Source: Taudactylus pleione (lineage: Eukaryota; Chordata; Amphibia; Anura; Myobatrachidae). From it: DNA of 64,000 nt. Where the stretch lies: the NCBI GenBank assembly GCA_031769625.1, contig JAUIMM010000578.1, positions 331,001-395,000 on the forward strand, written 5' to 3'. Position numbers and translations under genes: made by a program. Shown here piece by piece: positions 31,901 to 45,300 of the stretch (positions are counted from its first letter, which is position 1; every line of letters begins with the position of its first letter). A model generated the notes under the pieces. It was not told the origin of the DNA. It saw only the letters and a program-made list of their open reading frames with translations, and did not search any database.

Positions 31901-34900
31901 CAATCTACAATGTATCATTCTGCAATTGTGAATTATTTTTTTGTAAGAAGCCGCATATAACTAAGAACTGGCAGCACAGTAGCCTGGAAGTGGTTGGAAG
32001 TGTTGCTCACTAATCAGCAAGCTGCCAGCATCAGCCCAGGGTGATTATAAAATGAGAATAGACTCATTTACTCGATCTGTACTAGTTCTGGGTGGGATGT
32101 CCTGTTTAGTGGGTGTCAACAGCTTCTTTGGACACTTGAATTGAGGGCCTGATTCAGAGCCGGACGCTCTGACCAGAGCGCTCGCTCTGAATCAGGGCCC
32201 TCCTACCTGAGCGTCCATGATGATGGTCGTGATGGTCAAGACCATCGCGACCATCGGGCTTGCGACGAGACCCTGCAGTAGGGTCTCGCTGCCGCAAGTC
32301 CCAGGGAGCTTCCTGCTCTGATCGAGCAGGAAGCTCCCCACTGACATCACTGCTGATGTCAGTGCGGCCGCCCACAAAACGGCAGGCATTCCTTAAGGAA
32401 CGCCTCTGTTTGTGAAGCCACCCCCCCGCCAAACTTACAAAACGGGGTGAGCTGTCGATCAACATCGACAGCCGCCCCTTTTGTAGAGAGCTCCGGAGCG
32501 AGAGAATTTCTCTCTCACTCCGGGGCTTGCACACGCGCAGTACAGCCTAAACATCGACCCGGTTGCGAGCGCTCTGCGCTTGCAACCGGGTCTGAATGAG
32601 GACCTATATCCTGTGTCAGCACAAGCCTATATCACACTGTAACAATCTACTGGTGTTTCCTAGTTGGATTTCCATGTAATTGTCATTTACCCAGAACTAA
32701 AGTCTATTCTACGTTTGGAATGGATTCATTAATGGTCATTTGAGAAGTATAGTACCTGACGGGCTGTAGAAATCATATTTTGGGGTAGATATAATAGCCT
32801 GCGAGAAGTTAGCAATTTAGCTGGTAGATTTAAAGCGGCAACTTTTTGAAAGTCAAAACCAAGTTGGTCTGCCATCTAAAAATATTTGGCACTTTAAATC
32901 TGCCAGGCTAAATTGCCGACCTATGGAGGCTGCCTGCAACTGGCAGGTTAATACGTTATACCCCATAGACTCTAAACAAAAGACACGGTTCTCCTGTGCT
33001 TTCACACCGTGTTGTGCCAGAGGGGGCTATTTCTTTAATAACTTTTACCGTCAGTCTTCCGAAAACATCCGTTTGATAAATTGGCCCCTCCTCATCCCAC
33101 CATGATGATGTCAGCAGCCCTACAACAAGAGTAAGTGCTGAATAACACCATGGCACCCATGGAGGACAATATATCAATTATATTATATCACTATAGCAGT
33201 CATTGCCCACGTAGCATTGCAATACACTTAGGGGTAAATTTACTAAAGGACGATTTTGATTGATTAAAAATCGATCTAAACTGATATAAAAAAAAGTCTG
33301 TTAGTAAATGTGTGATTTAGCCCCAGAAGCACAACATCATGTTGATCGATCTAGATCTATTGTCAATCAATTAAAATGGACCTTTATTAGATTTACCCTG
33401 TAGACCGTTTCATTTCATTGTATGCTCTATATACGTACATTATATACTTTTTATTGTTTTTTGTTTTTTTTTGTGGCCACAGTTGCAAAAGATACAGTAG
33501 TAGTTGTATTAGCGGTACAAGCTGTTCCCTATTGTGCGATAATTGTCATAATTTGTTTTATTGTGGGCAAACAAGGTGTCATTTAAATCTTTTCCTTCTT
33601 TCTAGGCAAACATTGGCCAGAATGAAGACTTTGAGGAAGCTCGGAAGAAGGCATTGAATCTCGGAGCAAAGAAGGTAATCTCCTTGTAGGCAGATAAACG
33701 TGTTTAGGGCCTGATGGTTGGTAATGCAGCCACTATGTCAGCGGCTCGGGCGATAGCGGTTAATCTCAGCCTTCCCTTTGTTCTTGGCGGTGCGATGGAG
33801 CGTCCGAGCGTTGAGACGTCCGCTTTCAGGCTGCGCGGTCTGTGCAGTTGCGTTGGAGAATGTAAACACACCAACATCGACATTTGCGATAGCCTCGGGC
33901 TTACTCCAGCTACTCTCCTGTAATCCAGCTAAAAATGGCCTCTGCAGCTGTGGATTTGCCCCACCAGACACGCTCGTGACTCCCCCGTTACACGCCTATG
34001 ACACAGTCTTTGCGATCACTTTAGGTCCCCTCCCTGATACGCCCGGGGATCGCAAACCCCTTCTCATTTGCGAACGGCATCACACACAATGATTTGCGAT
34101 TGCGCAGTAAAGGTATTTGAGATTTCTTGCGCATGCACGGTAGCAAAACATCGCTCAGCTGCGTAAATATCTCCACTGCGGCCATCTCTGAATCAGGCCC
34201 TTAGTTCTGGACACTTTTGCAGGGATATTTAATTAGGAATTTTGAACATCTAGAGCCCCCGATGATTTGTTGCTGTGCGGTGTTGGCAGTATGGCCGGTG
34301 ACTGACGTCAGGTGCGGAGTAGGACAACGGGAAACGTGTCCATTGATGTTGGAATAAGGAGCTTCCACCTATATATTACTGGGCTTCTCTCTTTCTCCAG
34401 CTGGAGACATTATTGTCCCTAATAGTTGCTGTGTTTGAGCTAAAGCTGCTGTACAAGGAGGGATCTAATACGCCAGCCCCAGCCTATATTTCATTGTTGT
34501 CTTCTAAGCCCTCATTGTTCTCCGGCCCGCAGGTCTTCATAGAGGACGTACGTAAGGAGTTTGTGGAACAGTTCATATGGCCGGCAGTCCAAGCCAATGC
34601 CATCTACGAGGACCGATATCTGTTGGGCACTTCCCTGGCACGTCCTTGTATTGCCCGCAAGCAGGTGGAAATTGCCAAAAGAGAAGGGGCGCAGTACGTC
34701 TCTCATGGGGCCACGGGAAAGGTAAGTCTTGTCCATGAACATTCTCAATAAAGCTTTGTCTGTGTTGAACAGCCAATAATTGTATTACAAATCCACTCCC
34801 AGCTCGCGTCTCTCCCCACACATCCTCCTCCATTATTTGTAGGCGGCTGATAATGATAAGTAGCAAAAACTAAATGTTTTTAAAGGTGCTCCCCTCCTCT

Positions 34901-37900
34901 TTGTCTTACTTACCCCGTACCCTCACTTCTGCCAACTTCCCACCTCAGCCTTGGCAGCACCATTTAACTCCCTAAACATGTGCTTAGTAAATGTGGGTGA
35001 ACTTGCAGATGAGCGGACTTTGCGCTGCACCTCAGCAGTTCTATGCTCTCTATGTGGCCTCCCCCTACGTCCAGGAGGGATTTAGCCTCTGCTGTTAAAC
35101 TTCACAGTATTGTAAACTGCGTCCAAGAAAACTTGTCATCAGGTTTTACGGGGTTTTATTTTGCCTTTATTATATAGTATCTTGCGCCGTGCTGTACAGA
35201 CCTGAGAAATTAATATTGTGCGCTTTCTCTATGGGCCTGATTCAGGCCTGCTCGCGGCTTGCAAGTGGGTCGATGGTCCCTCATTGTGCATGCGCACGCC
35301 GGACCCGGCTCCGGCGTGCGCATGCGCAAGACCCGGCCAGCAACAGGCGCTCCGTCGCTACGGGTCTCGCACCAAAACGGGGCGGCTGTCAATTTTGGAC
35401 AGAAGGAACGCCTACCGTTTGGGGGCGGCCTCAGTAGTGAGATTCTGGCTCTATTACAGTCGGAAGCTCACTGGGGCTTGCGATGGACGAGACCCTACCA
35501 CAAGGGTCTCGTTGCAAGCCCGATGGTCGCGACCATCACCTGGCCGCTCACAAAAGCTGTGGGTGGTCACCCACAGCTTAGCGAGCGGCCAGGAGGCCGG
35601 CTCACAAAAAAAAATGCCGTCCTGATCCAGAGTGAGTGCTCTGAAAGAGCGTCCGGCTCTGAATCAGGCCCTCTGCTCTATCCGGGCCCAGCTCTGATCT
35701 AGAGAGGAGGAAAAAAACAGGAATTGAACGTAGTGCAGTCTGGAGCTCGGTGCAACAGCCGTCTCGCAGTATTAGCGCAGAGAAAGCGCTATTTTCCCTG
35801 CTCTCTCCCGGGCTAACAAGCGTACAGAGTAACTGTGTTTTTTATTGATGAATATGTTGTGCATATAGGTACTATGTAATACAGGTGTATACAGGAAATT
35901 GAGAAGCTAGTGACATGTCCTTTCTAAAGTGGAACCAACCAACAAATGCAATTTTAGGTGGTTTTAAATATGATCAAGTCATTTATAGTGGTAATTCATC
36001 AAAGCAGCAGCAGCACACATGGACGTGCAGGAGATAGAGGGTGAGGGTCTGGAAAAACCAATAATCCACGAAACAGAATATTGAATTTCCAACAGCATTA
36101 CAGAGTATTTCAGCACAGCAAACACAGAGGCAAGAATGAAGGGTTAGCGGCAAGACCTTGGGCCTAAATACGGACAACAGTGCAGATAGAGATTTCAGGC
36201 ACCTGTTAAACTGGTGAAGGATTGTGGAGCTGCAATTCCTCTTAGCTGTCTTCCAAAATCTGGATCCCCTCTGTTCCCCCAATAAGAGCTCTGCACTCAT
36301 CAGTGATCACGGACTAAATAATTGTGCAGTGCATAGAGTTGCCCACTAGGTGGCACTGTGTCATAGGGGGTGGGAATGTAGGTCCCTCTGGCTGTATCAT
36401 TGTGTAAGTGATGTATGGAGGCACTAGATCACTGGTAGATTACCAGCCAGTGAGGCACATCCTTTTCATAAATGTTGTTATAGAGCAGTGATTTCCAACC
36501 TCAGTCCTCAAGGCACACCAACAGTCCTGGTATTAGTGATATCCATGCTTAAGCACAGATGGTTCAATCAAAGTAACCGAGGTACAAATTAAGGGGGTCA
36601 TTCAGACCCACTCGCGAGCGGCAGTACGCTCGCAAGTGGGTCGATGTTCCCCACTGCGCATGCGCACGACGGAGGGAGCTCCGTCGTGCGCATGCGCGAG
36701 ACCCGGCGAGCGACGAGCTTTCCATCGCTCGGGGTCTTGCACCAAAGGGGGCGTGCTGTCGATGTTGATTGACAGCACGCCCCCTTTGGTGGGCGTGCCG
36801 GGGGCGTGCCTGCCAGACGGAGGCGTTCCCATGGGAACGCCTACCGTCTGAAGCCGGCCCCACTGACATCACTAGTGATGTCAGTGGGAGTGATTTTGCC
36901 AAAATCCAAAAGCCAAAATCACTCCTGGCCTTGCGGCTGGGAAACCCGACCGCAGGGTTTCTCTCGCAAGTCTGATAGTCGCGAGGGTCAAGACCATCGC
37001 GACCATCTTTTTGCACGCTCGTATATGCTGTGGGTGGTGACCCACAGCTATACGAGCGTCCTGGAGGACGCTCCATTTTAATGGAGGAGGGCCCTGATTC
37101 AGAGCGAGCACTCTGGTCAGAGCGTCCGGCTCTGAATCAGGCCCTAAGTCACCTGTGCTCAAGTATGGCTATCCTTAAAACCTGGACAGTTAGTGTGCCT
37201 TGAGGACTGTGGTTGGGATCCCCTGTTATAGAGCAATATATGTGTTGTTATTTAAAAACATTAAGGTTAAAATAATAATTAAAAATATATATATATTATT
37301 TGAATAAAGCATTTTTAATGGTTTATTTATTTAAAAAATGTTTTATCATTTTTATGAATATGTTATATATATATATTTAAATTTTATAAGGGTAGCAGAT
37401 ACAACCAAACTGCCAGCTCATATACTGGCACATCTGGAAGACAGGTTCGGGAAGCAGTAAGTTACGTCTCACTGCTTCGGGCCAGAAACAATTATTCAAA
37501 TGGTAAATTTGAAAGAAGAACAGAAAACAGCCTCAGAGGAAAAATATGAAGGGAATTCTGTTATTACGGCAGGAGAGGAAGTTCAGCTAGTCCTGGATGA
37601 GCGAGGGCAGAAAACACAACTGCAGGCAAAAGCAAACATGACCTAAAGTACACCCTGATCAAACTAAACCTTGTACAGACTAAATAAAGAATAAACACCA
37701 GGTCGGTCGTTCAGAGAAAGTTCAGGTACTGACATTTAGAATACACAGAAATCCACTTTGTGGAAAATGAAGTTTACTGGGACAAAATATTCCCTACACA
37801 GCAACAAGAAACGCTGTAAAGCAAATAAACAACTACATCATCGCATCATTTCCCAGACACCATGGTGGAAATCAGTAGGGAACGCGTTTTGCATCTGTGC

Positions 37901-40900
37901 CTCACAGAAGCTATTCTATTGCAAAAAAAACCCCCGCTGTTTAAAAAGGCCTAATTTACGCGCGTTTGCTCACACCACTAAAGTTGCCGAAAAGTTTAGA
38001 GCTTTACTTGTGATAACGTCTTGTCGCAGAAACAGGTTTGGCTTTGGTGCACTGCCTTTTATTAAGGTAGGACAGACATTCAAGATGAGCAGCGATTCAG
38101 GCCGGCCAAGCACGTCAACCACAGATGACAAACTTGCCGTGCACCCAGTAGCGGCTCCAGGCACGGGCAGGCCGGTCCGTCGCCCAGAGCGCTACTGTTT
38201 CCGGAGGGTGCAGGAAACGCCCACCTCCCTCCCAGCGCTATAGTCCATATTTAAACTCAGGGCGAGGGAGCGGAGGAGGGAAAGGGCAGCAACACAGGTC
38301 GGCCCTGCGTGCACCAACACAAACCCGTTTCGGTGACTTGACATTATCACCGTACACCTTGACAAGTTGGCGATAAATTTCAGCTGCTGATGAGCCCTTT
38401 AGACAAAGAAATTTTATCACATTACGCACCTCAATGTGTGACCATGCCCCGCCATGTCACATCTGATGTTGGGAACGATATGACTGACATGAAGCGCGGT
38501 CTAATGGCCGTGAGCTCTGGCCTGGCAGGAGATCTATGAAAAGAGGCTCCCGAAGAAATCTAGATCCATTTTAGCAGATCCCAGCCATCCTAACCATGCT
38601 CTCTCTGAGAAATTGCCATCAAATAGGGGTTTTAGAGCTGTGCGTTCTCATACAAAACGGTTGCACAACAGTTTTTTTCCTACTGCAGTACGTATGTTAA
38701 ATGACTGTAATAATCCTGATCGCTTGTTGTTTTTGTGATGGTTTTTTTCCTTATTATTTTAATAGTAGTGTAATTGCTGCCTGTGTTATTATTTGGTATA
38801 GTGCTGCTTGGTTTTTTCATTGACATCACTTAATGACAGTAAAGTAAAGTATAGTAAGTATAGTATAGTATGAGATTAGATTGAAACAGAGGGCCTGATT
38901 CAGACCCGCTTGCGAGCGCTGAGTGCTCGAAAGCGGGTCGATGTTGGCCAAGTTCGCATGCGCACGAGGGAGCCGGCTCCGTCGTGCGCATGCGCGAGAT
39001 CCGCATAGCGACGGGCAAGCCATCGCTATGGGTCTCGCTACAAAGGGGGCGTGCTGTCGATGTTGAGTGACAGCACGCCCCCTTTGGTGGGCGTGCCGGG
39101 GGCGTTGCTGCCCAGACTGAGGTATTCCCATGTGAACGCCTCCGTCTGGGGCCGGCCCCACTGACATCACAAATGATGTCAGTGGGAGTGCTCTCGGCTC
39201 TGATAGAGCCAAAGGCACTCCAGGGCTTGCGGCAGACGAGACCCTACCACAAGGGTCTCGTCGCAAGCCCGATGGTCGCGATGGTCTTGACCATCGCGAC
39301 CATCTTTTTGGCCGCTCGCTAGCTGTGGGTGGTCACACACAGCAATGCGAGCGGCGAAGAGGCCGCTCTAAAAAAAGAGAGGGAGGGCACTGATTCACAG
39401 CGAGCGCTCTGTCAGAGCGTCCGGCTCTGAATCAGGCCCAGAGAACGTTACACACGTGAGAGGTCTTGTTCACTTACTTATTGAACCACCCTCGTATTTC
39501 CCTCTCACTATGGGAAACCTCAATACTGGACCAAACCATGAGTGTCAAAATAGTTTATCTACCAGCCACTAGATGGCGATAAAGACCCACCTTTTACATT
39601 GTTACGTTGTTTTTGGAAAGGCATTGAGAAGAACTAAATGGTAATTATCTCAGAATAACATAATAATGGGCAGGCAGCAGGTATTATTATACAGTGCTGG
39701 AAATATATTGGCACTTCAGAAGGCTGCAGTGAAATTATTAGTAAGCGCTTTAACTGACTTAGCAAAATATAAGATACATTCTATAGTTGGGTTATTTGAT
39801 TTAACCATGAGAAATAAGGGCAGCCTTCCTTGTCTCCCTGACACCCTCGTAAACACACACAATGCGATTGGTGCAGAGCTGGGAGCAAAATGGGTGGAAA
39901 TGACTCAAATGAAAAAATAGCGTGTCTCCGCCTCGGTAGCACGTGCGCCTGGCTGATAGCAAGTCGCTATCATCAGTGCCCCCTAGCAGGTGCCATTGAG
40001 CACATATCCTTACAGGCATATACAGTCAGGTCCATAAATATTGGGACATTGACAGAATTTTCAGATTTTGGCCTCTATTCACCACCACAATGGTTTTGAA
40101 ATGAAACAAACAAGATGTGCTTTTACTGCAGACTTTCAGATTTAATTTGAGGGTAATTACATCCAAATCGGGTGAACGGTGTAGGAATTACAACAGTTTC
40201 AATATGTGCCTCCCACTATTTAAGGGGCCAAAAGTAATGGGACTATCAACTCAAAAGCTATTTCATGGACAGGTGTGGGCTATTCCCTCGTTATTTCATT
40301 ATCAATTAAGCAGGTAAAAGGTCTGGAGTTGATTCTAGGTGTGACATTTGCATTTGGAATCAGTTGCTGTCAACTCTCAATATGAGATCCAAAGAGCTGT
40401 CACTATCAGTGAAGCAAGCCATCATTAGGCTGAAAAATCAAAACAAACCCATCAGAGAGATAGCAAAAACATTAGGTGTGGCCAAATCAACTGTTTGGAA
40501 CATTCTTAAAAAGAAAGAACGCACCGGAGAGCTCAGCAACACCAAAAGACCCGGAAGACCACGGAAAACAACTGTGGTGGATGACAGAATAATTATTTCC
40601 CTGGTGAAGAAAAACCCCTTCACAACAGTTGGCCAATCAAGAACACTCTCCAGGAGGTAGATGTATATGTGTCAAAGTCAACAATCAAGAGAAGACTTCA
40701 CAAGAGTGAATATAGAGGGTTCACCACAAGATGCAAACCATTGGTGAGCCACAAAAACAGGAAGACCAGATTAGAGTTTGCCAAACAACATCTAAAAAAG
40801 CCATTACAGTTCTGGAACAACATCCTATTGACAGATGAGACAAAGATCAACTTGTACCAGAGTGGTGGGAAGAGAAGAGAAGGAAAGGAACTGCTCATGA

Positions 40901-42356
40901 TCCAAAACATACCACCTCATCAGTGAAGCATGGTGGTGGTAGTGTCATGGCGTGGGCATGTATGGCTGCCAATGGAACTGGTTCCCTTGTATTTATTGAT
41001 GATGTGACTGCTGACAAAAGCAGCAGAATGAATTCTGAAGTGTTTCGGGCAATATTATATGCTCATATTCAGTCAAATGCTTCAGAACTCATTGGACAGC
41101 GCTTCACAGTGCAGATGGACAATGACCCGAAGCATACTGCAAAAGCAACCAAAGAGTTTTTTAAGGCTAAAAAGTGGAATGTTATCCAATGGCCAAGTCA
41201 ATCCCCTGACCTGAATCCGATTGAGCATGCATTTCACTTGATGAAGACAAAACTGAAGGGAAAATGCCCCAAGAACAAGCAGGAACTGAAGACATTTGCA
41301 GTAGAGGCCTGGCAGAGCATCAGCAGGGATGAAACCCAGCGTCTGGTGATGTCTATGCGTTCCAGACTTCAGGCTGTAATTGCCTGCAAAGGATTTGCAA
41401 CAAAGTATTAAAAAGTGAAAGATAGATTTAGGATTGTTTAGTTTGTTCCATTACTTTTAGCCCCTTAAAAAGTGGGAGGCACATATAGAAACCGTTGTAA
41501 TTCCTACACCGTTCACCTGATTTGGATGTAATTACCCTCAAATTAAATCTGAAAGTCTGCAGTTAAAGCACATCTTGTTTGTTTCATTTCAAAGCCATTG
41601 TGGTGGTGAATAGAGGCCAAAATATGAAAATTCTGTCAATGTCCCAATATTTATGGACCTGACTGTATGTACCTACATGCTGGTCTCTTTGGGGTACGGA
41701 TTGAACCTTTCATTCCCTCCCTGGCCAGTCATAAGGTTTGATATGTACCAAATGCGTGCGGGTCTGTATAGGCACATTTCCGTGCGGATATTTTCTGAGC
41801 TTGCGCCAACGTGTTGCCGTTGGAACTTTATGCCAAGTTTTCGCTGTTTGTTTGATACACAGATCAAATAATAATAATAAAAAAGGCCTTTAAGATAGTG
41901 GAGAATTGAACGCACTTTCATAAATAGGCCCCTAAAGCTGTGGACCCTCATACATTGCGCCCTACCTGTGCCACGGACATATTACCACAATGCATACTGA
42001 GTCCTGTAACCAATCAGGAAGTGACACGTTACCTGCCCCTGACCCAATAGCCACTGAGACACACAGCAAGCATATGCAGGCAGTGGTCAGTGTAAACCAG
42101 TGGCGTGGGGGGATGGGAGGGGGTGGTACACCCTGCGCCCTGTACAGGCTCCATTGTCTCCGCCGACACCGGACGTAGCGCATGCACCATCTCTATGTAA
42201 AAATGCGCTCACCAGTAGCCAGTGTGAGGGGGGCCTGTTGCAGCGGGGATGTGTGGGGAGGGCAACTTGTTTCCTGCTGGTTCCTCCATGTGTGACAACT
42301 GGATTTATGTATCAAGCAGTGAAAAGCGTGGAGAAGTGGACCACTGGAGTAAATAG

Positions 42357-42389
<33 letters not shown>

Positions 42390-45300
42390 TATATAGGGCA
42401 GAATTAGAGTTGAGTTTGGATGCGCCTCCCTCTCATCTCTAAATCTATTCCTTTTAAATTCTACCCTCTGCTGTGTAACATGGCTTTGCCAGGATGCAAA
42501 GTTTCGGCATTTGGGGACGTTCCGGGCTGCCGGGATAACTATGCACGCTTCACTTCCGCGTCACTCCCGTGACCCTTCCATGAGATGGATCTGTTCCATG
42601 CAGCTAGCTCTGCCCAGAGAAGCCCATCTCACGAACAGAGCAAATTGTCCGCTCTTGTATCATGGTGCAGCGCAGGCACAGTCTGCAATCGCTTCCTGCG
42701 GCGCGTGTGCGCAGTTTGCAGAGATGCGGCAAGAAGCGTGCGCTTTTGGGCTTGCACCCGTGTTAGAATCCACTGCACTTACAGTATTCCAATCTGTAGA
42801 CGAAGGGTATGAGGCCACAGAATGACATCCGAGGCTGCAGGCTTACAGCACTGTGATTGAGACGGTAACTAGACCTCATTTCAGCACTGCCATACTGGAC
42901 AGTTCCTCAGACAGACTCAAGGCCTGATTTAGAGACAGGCAATGACTATTAACGCAGAACAAGTAATATCTTTGCTCTTGAGCATGCCTCGAAGTCGCAC
43001 TGCGCATGCGCAGCGATTGTTTTGCGATTCCGCATGCAACGAGGACCCATTCGCATAGTGAGTGACAGGTAGTCAGCGTTTGGGGGGAGGTAACTGGGGG
43101 GGGGGGTGGTTAGAAAAATGCAGGTGTGTCCTACCGTTTAAACGCTGCAACACGGGCATGCTTACATTAGCCATTGCCATTTTATTTATTTGCTTGCATT
43201 TGCGTTGGCTTACTGAATGATGTAACCGTAATGTGGCTAAAAATGTAAAACACACTGGGGGGGGTGGGGGTATATTTAGTAAAGTGCTGGTTTTTAGAAG
43301 TGGAGATGTTGCCCATAGCAACCAATCAGATTCGACTTAACATTTATCTTGTACCTTCTAGATGATAATAGCTGGGATCTCACTGGTTGCTACCAGCACT
43401 ATCTCCACTTCTAAAGACCTGCACTTTAGTAACTATACCCCTGAGACTCGGTCCTAAGTTCTAGGGGATTTTGAAGATTAATAGAAATTGGTGCGTACAC
43501 ACGGGACAATCCACAACGATAACGATATCGTTGTACGATAACGATATCGCTGTACGATCTCCCGGGTGTGCTGGACGATCGATATTGATCATCCAGCATG
43601 CCACGTATTCACCAACGGCTATAGCGATCCGCGATCAATGATTGTCCATACGTGCCCGCACATCGCAGGTCGTTGGGCACCGAAAAATGCACGATATGAA
43701 TGATAACGATATGATCGATATCGTTCATATCGTCCATTTTAATCGTACCGTGTGTACGCACTTTAAGTTAAATTTGTTGATGACTTGGAAATAATTAAAC
43801 TTAAATGGATCATTATTTCAGATGTCTGTGGTTAGGAATATTCTTCTCCCTATGTATCCTTGGATCAGTTTATCCGTCTTAATTATAATTATGATTATTA
43901 TGCTGTATTTATTTATGCACTTTAAGATGTAGTGAAGACAATACATTGTCATACCAGTGCTTGGCCACTAGTGGGAGACAAAGACCATTTTTCAGCTATT
44001 CTCATCATTTTGTTTATGACTCTACTTACCAAACATAAAACTACAATAAACTTATATGATCTAAACTAGTTTTTGGGTTTTTTCCTTTGTCTTCAGGTAT
44101 AAACCCTCTGAAACCCCTAGGATCAATATTTAATGTTAAAATGTGCTATAAACTTGTTACAGAGAAGAGTCCTTTTAGATACATATTCTGTATTTTAAAA
44201 AGAAAATTTTGCCTATTTTGACCAAGCATGGCTTAAACGTATTATACGCAGCCTTGTGTAGTCCTCATCTGTGCATCGCGTACTCAGAATATGGAGCACT
44301 ACAGAGCAGTGAGTGCATTCACTGCACTGGTGACCACAAGTACAGTCTTTGGAACAATATAACACAGATGTTGGTTTGTGAGCTGCGTTCGGTCTCTGTG
44401 TTCGCCATCTGCTCCTCCACTCACCTCCTCTTTCTCCCTCTCTTGCAGGGCAATGATCAGATTCGCTTTGAGCTGACCTGTTATTCTCTCTACCCAGAGG
44501 TCAAGGTAAATTTCAAATCACCAGATATCCAGGCGTCGGTCATCACAAACACAAGTCACTACTGGTTTCTGTGCAAACAAATTAACACAACATTTTTTTT
44601 TATTTTCTGTACATTTTTGTTTTTTTAATTCAATCTCCACTGTGTTTTTTTTTTTTTTTTTATATTTTTGTTTACATTTGTACCAACCGTCTTATATCGA
44701 GTATAAATTATTAGCCGCTGTGAATGGGCATGTTTATACCCGGCTACCAGGGTAGGATGGCATCACTTTCTACACAACAGTCAACACAGGACTTGTGCGT
44801 GGATGGTTTTCTATCCTATAAATCGTGGCACGGTATCATTTCAGTTGATTGTTGATAATAGTCGTTGATTTGGTTGTAAACTGTTGTGGTAACATCACTT
44901 GATTTTTTTTTTATTTAGTAGAACTGGTATTGTGCCTATCCCAAAGCCATCACAATAAGGATAGGATAGCACTAGCTGGGGCTTATTTATTAACATGGTG
45001 GTGTGTGCGAAAGTTTGCTGTAGCCCATAGTAACCCATCCGATGTTATGTTACCAGAAACATAACCGATATAATATGTTGTCTGTGGCTTATGGCGTATG
45101 GTAGTATATTATTAATTGAGTGCCACTGTGACCCCCTATGTACTAAGCCATGGACGGAGATAAAGTACCAACCAGTCAGCTCCTAGCTGTCATTTTTTTC
45201 AAACACAGCCTGTAAAGTGACAGTTAGGAGCTTATTGGTTGGTACTTTATCTCCAGCCGCTTAATCTCTCTCCAAGACTTAGGACCTGATTCAGAGTCTC

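Noticed and set aside
42921..43130. Another GGGCC-end element starting GGCCTGATTTAGAGAC
   Set aside because: No matching right end or duplication could be found, so it is mentioned only as a fragment.
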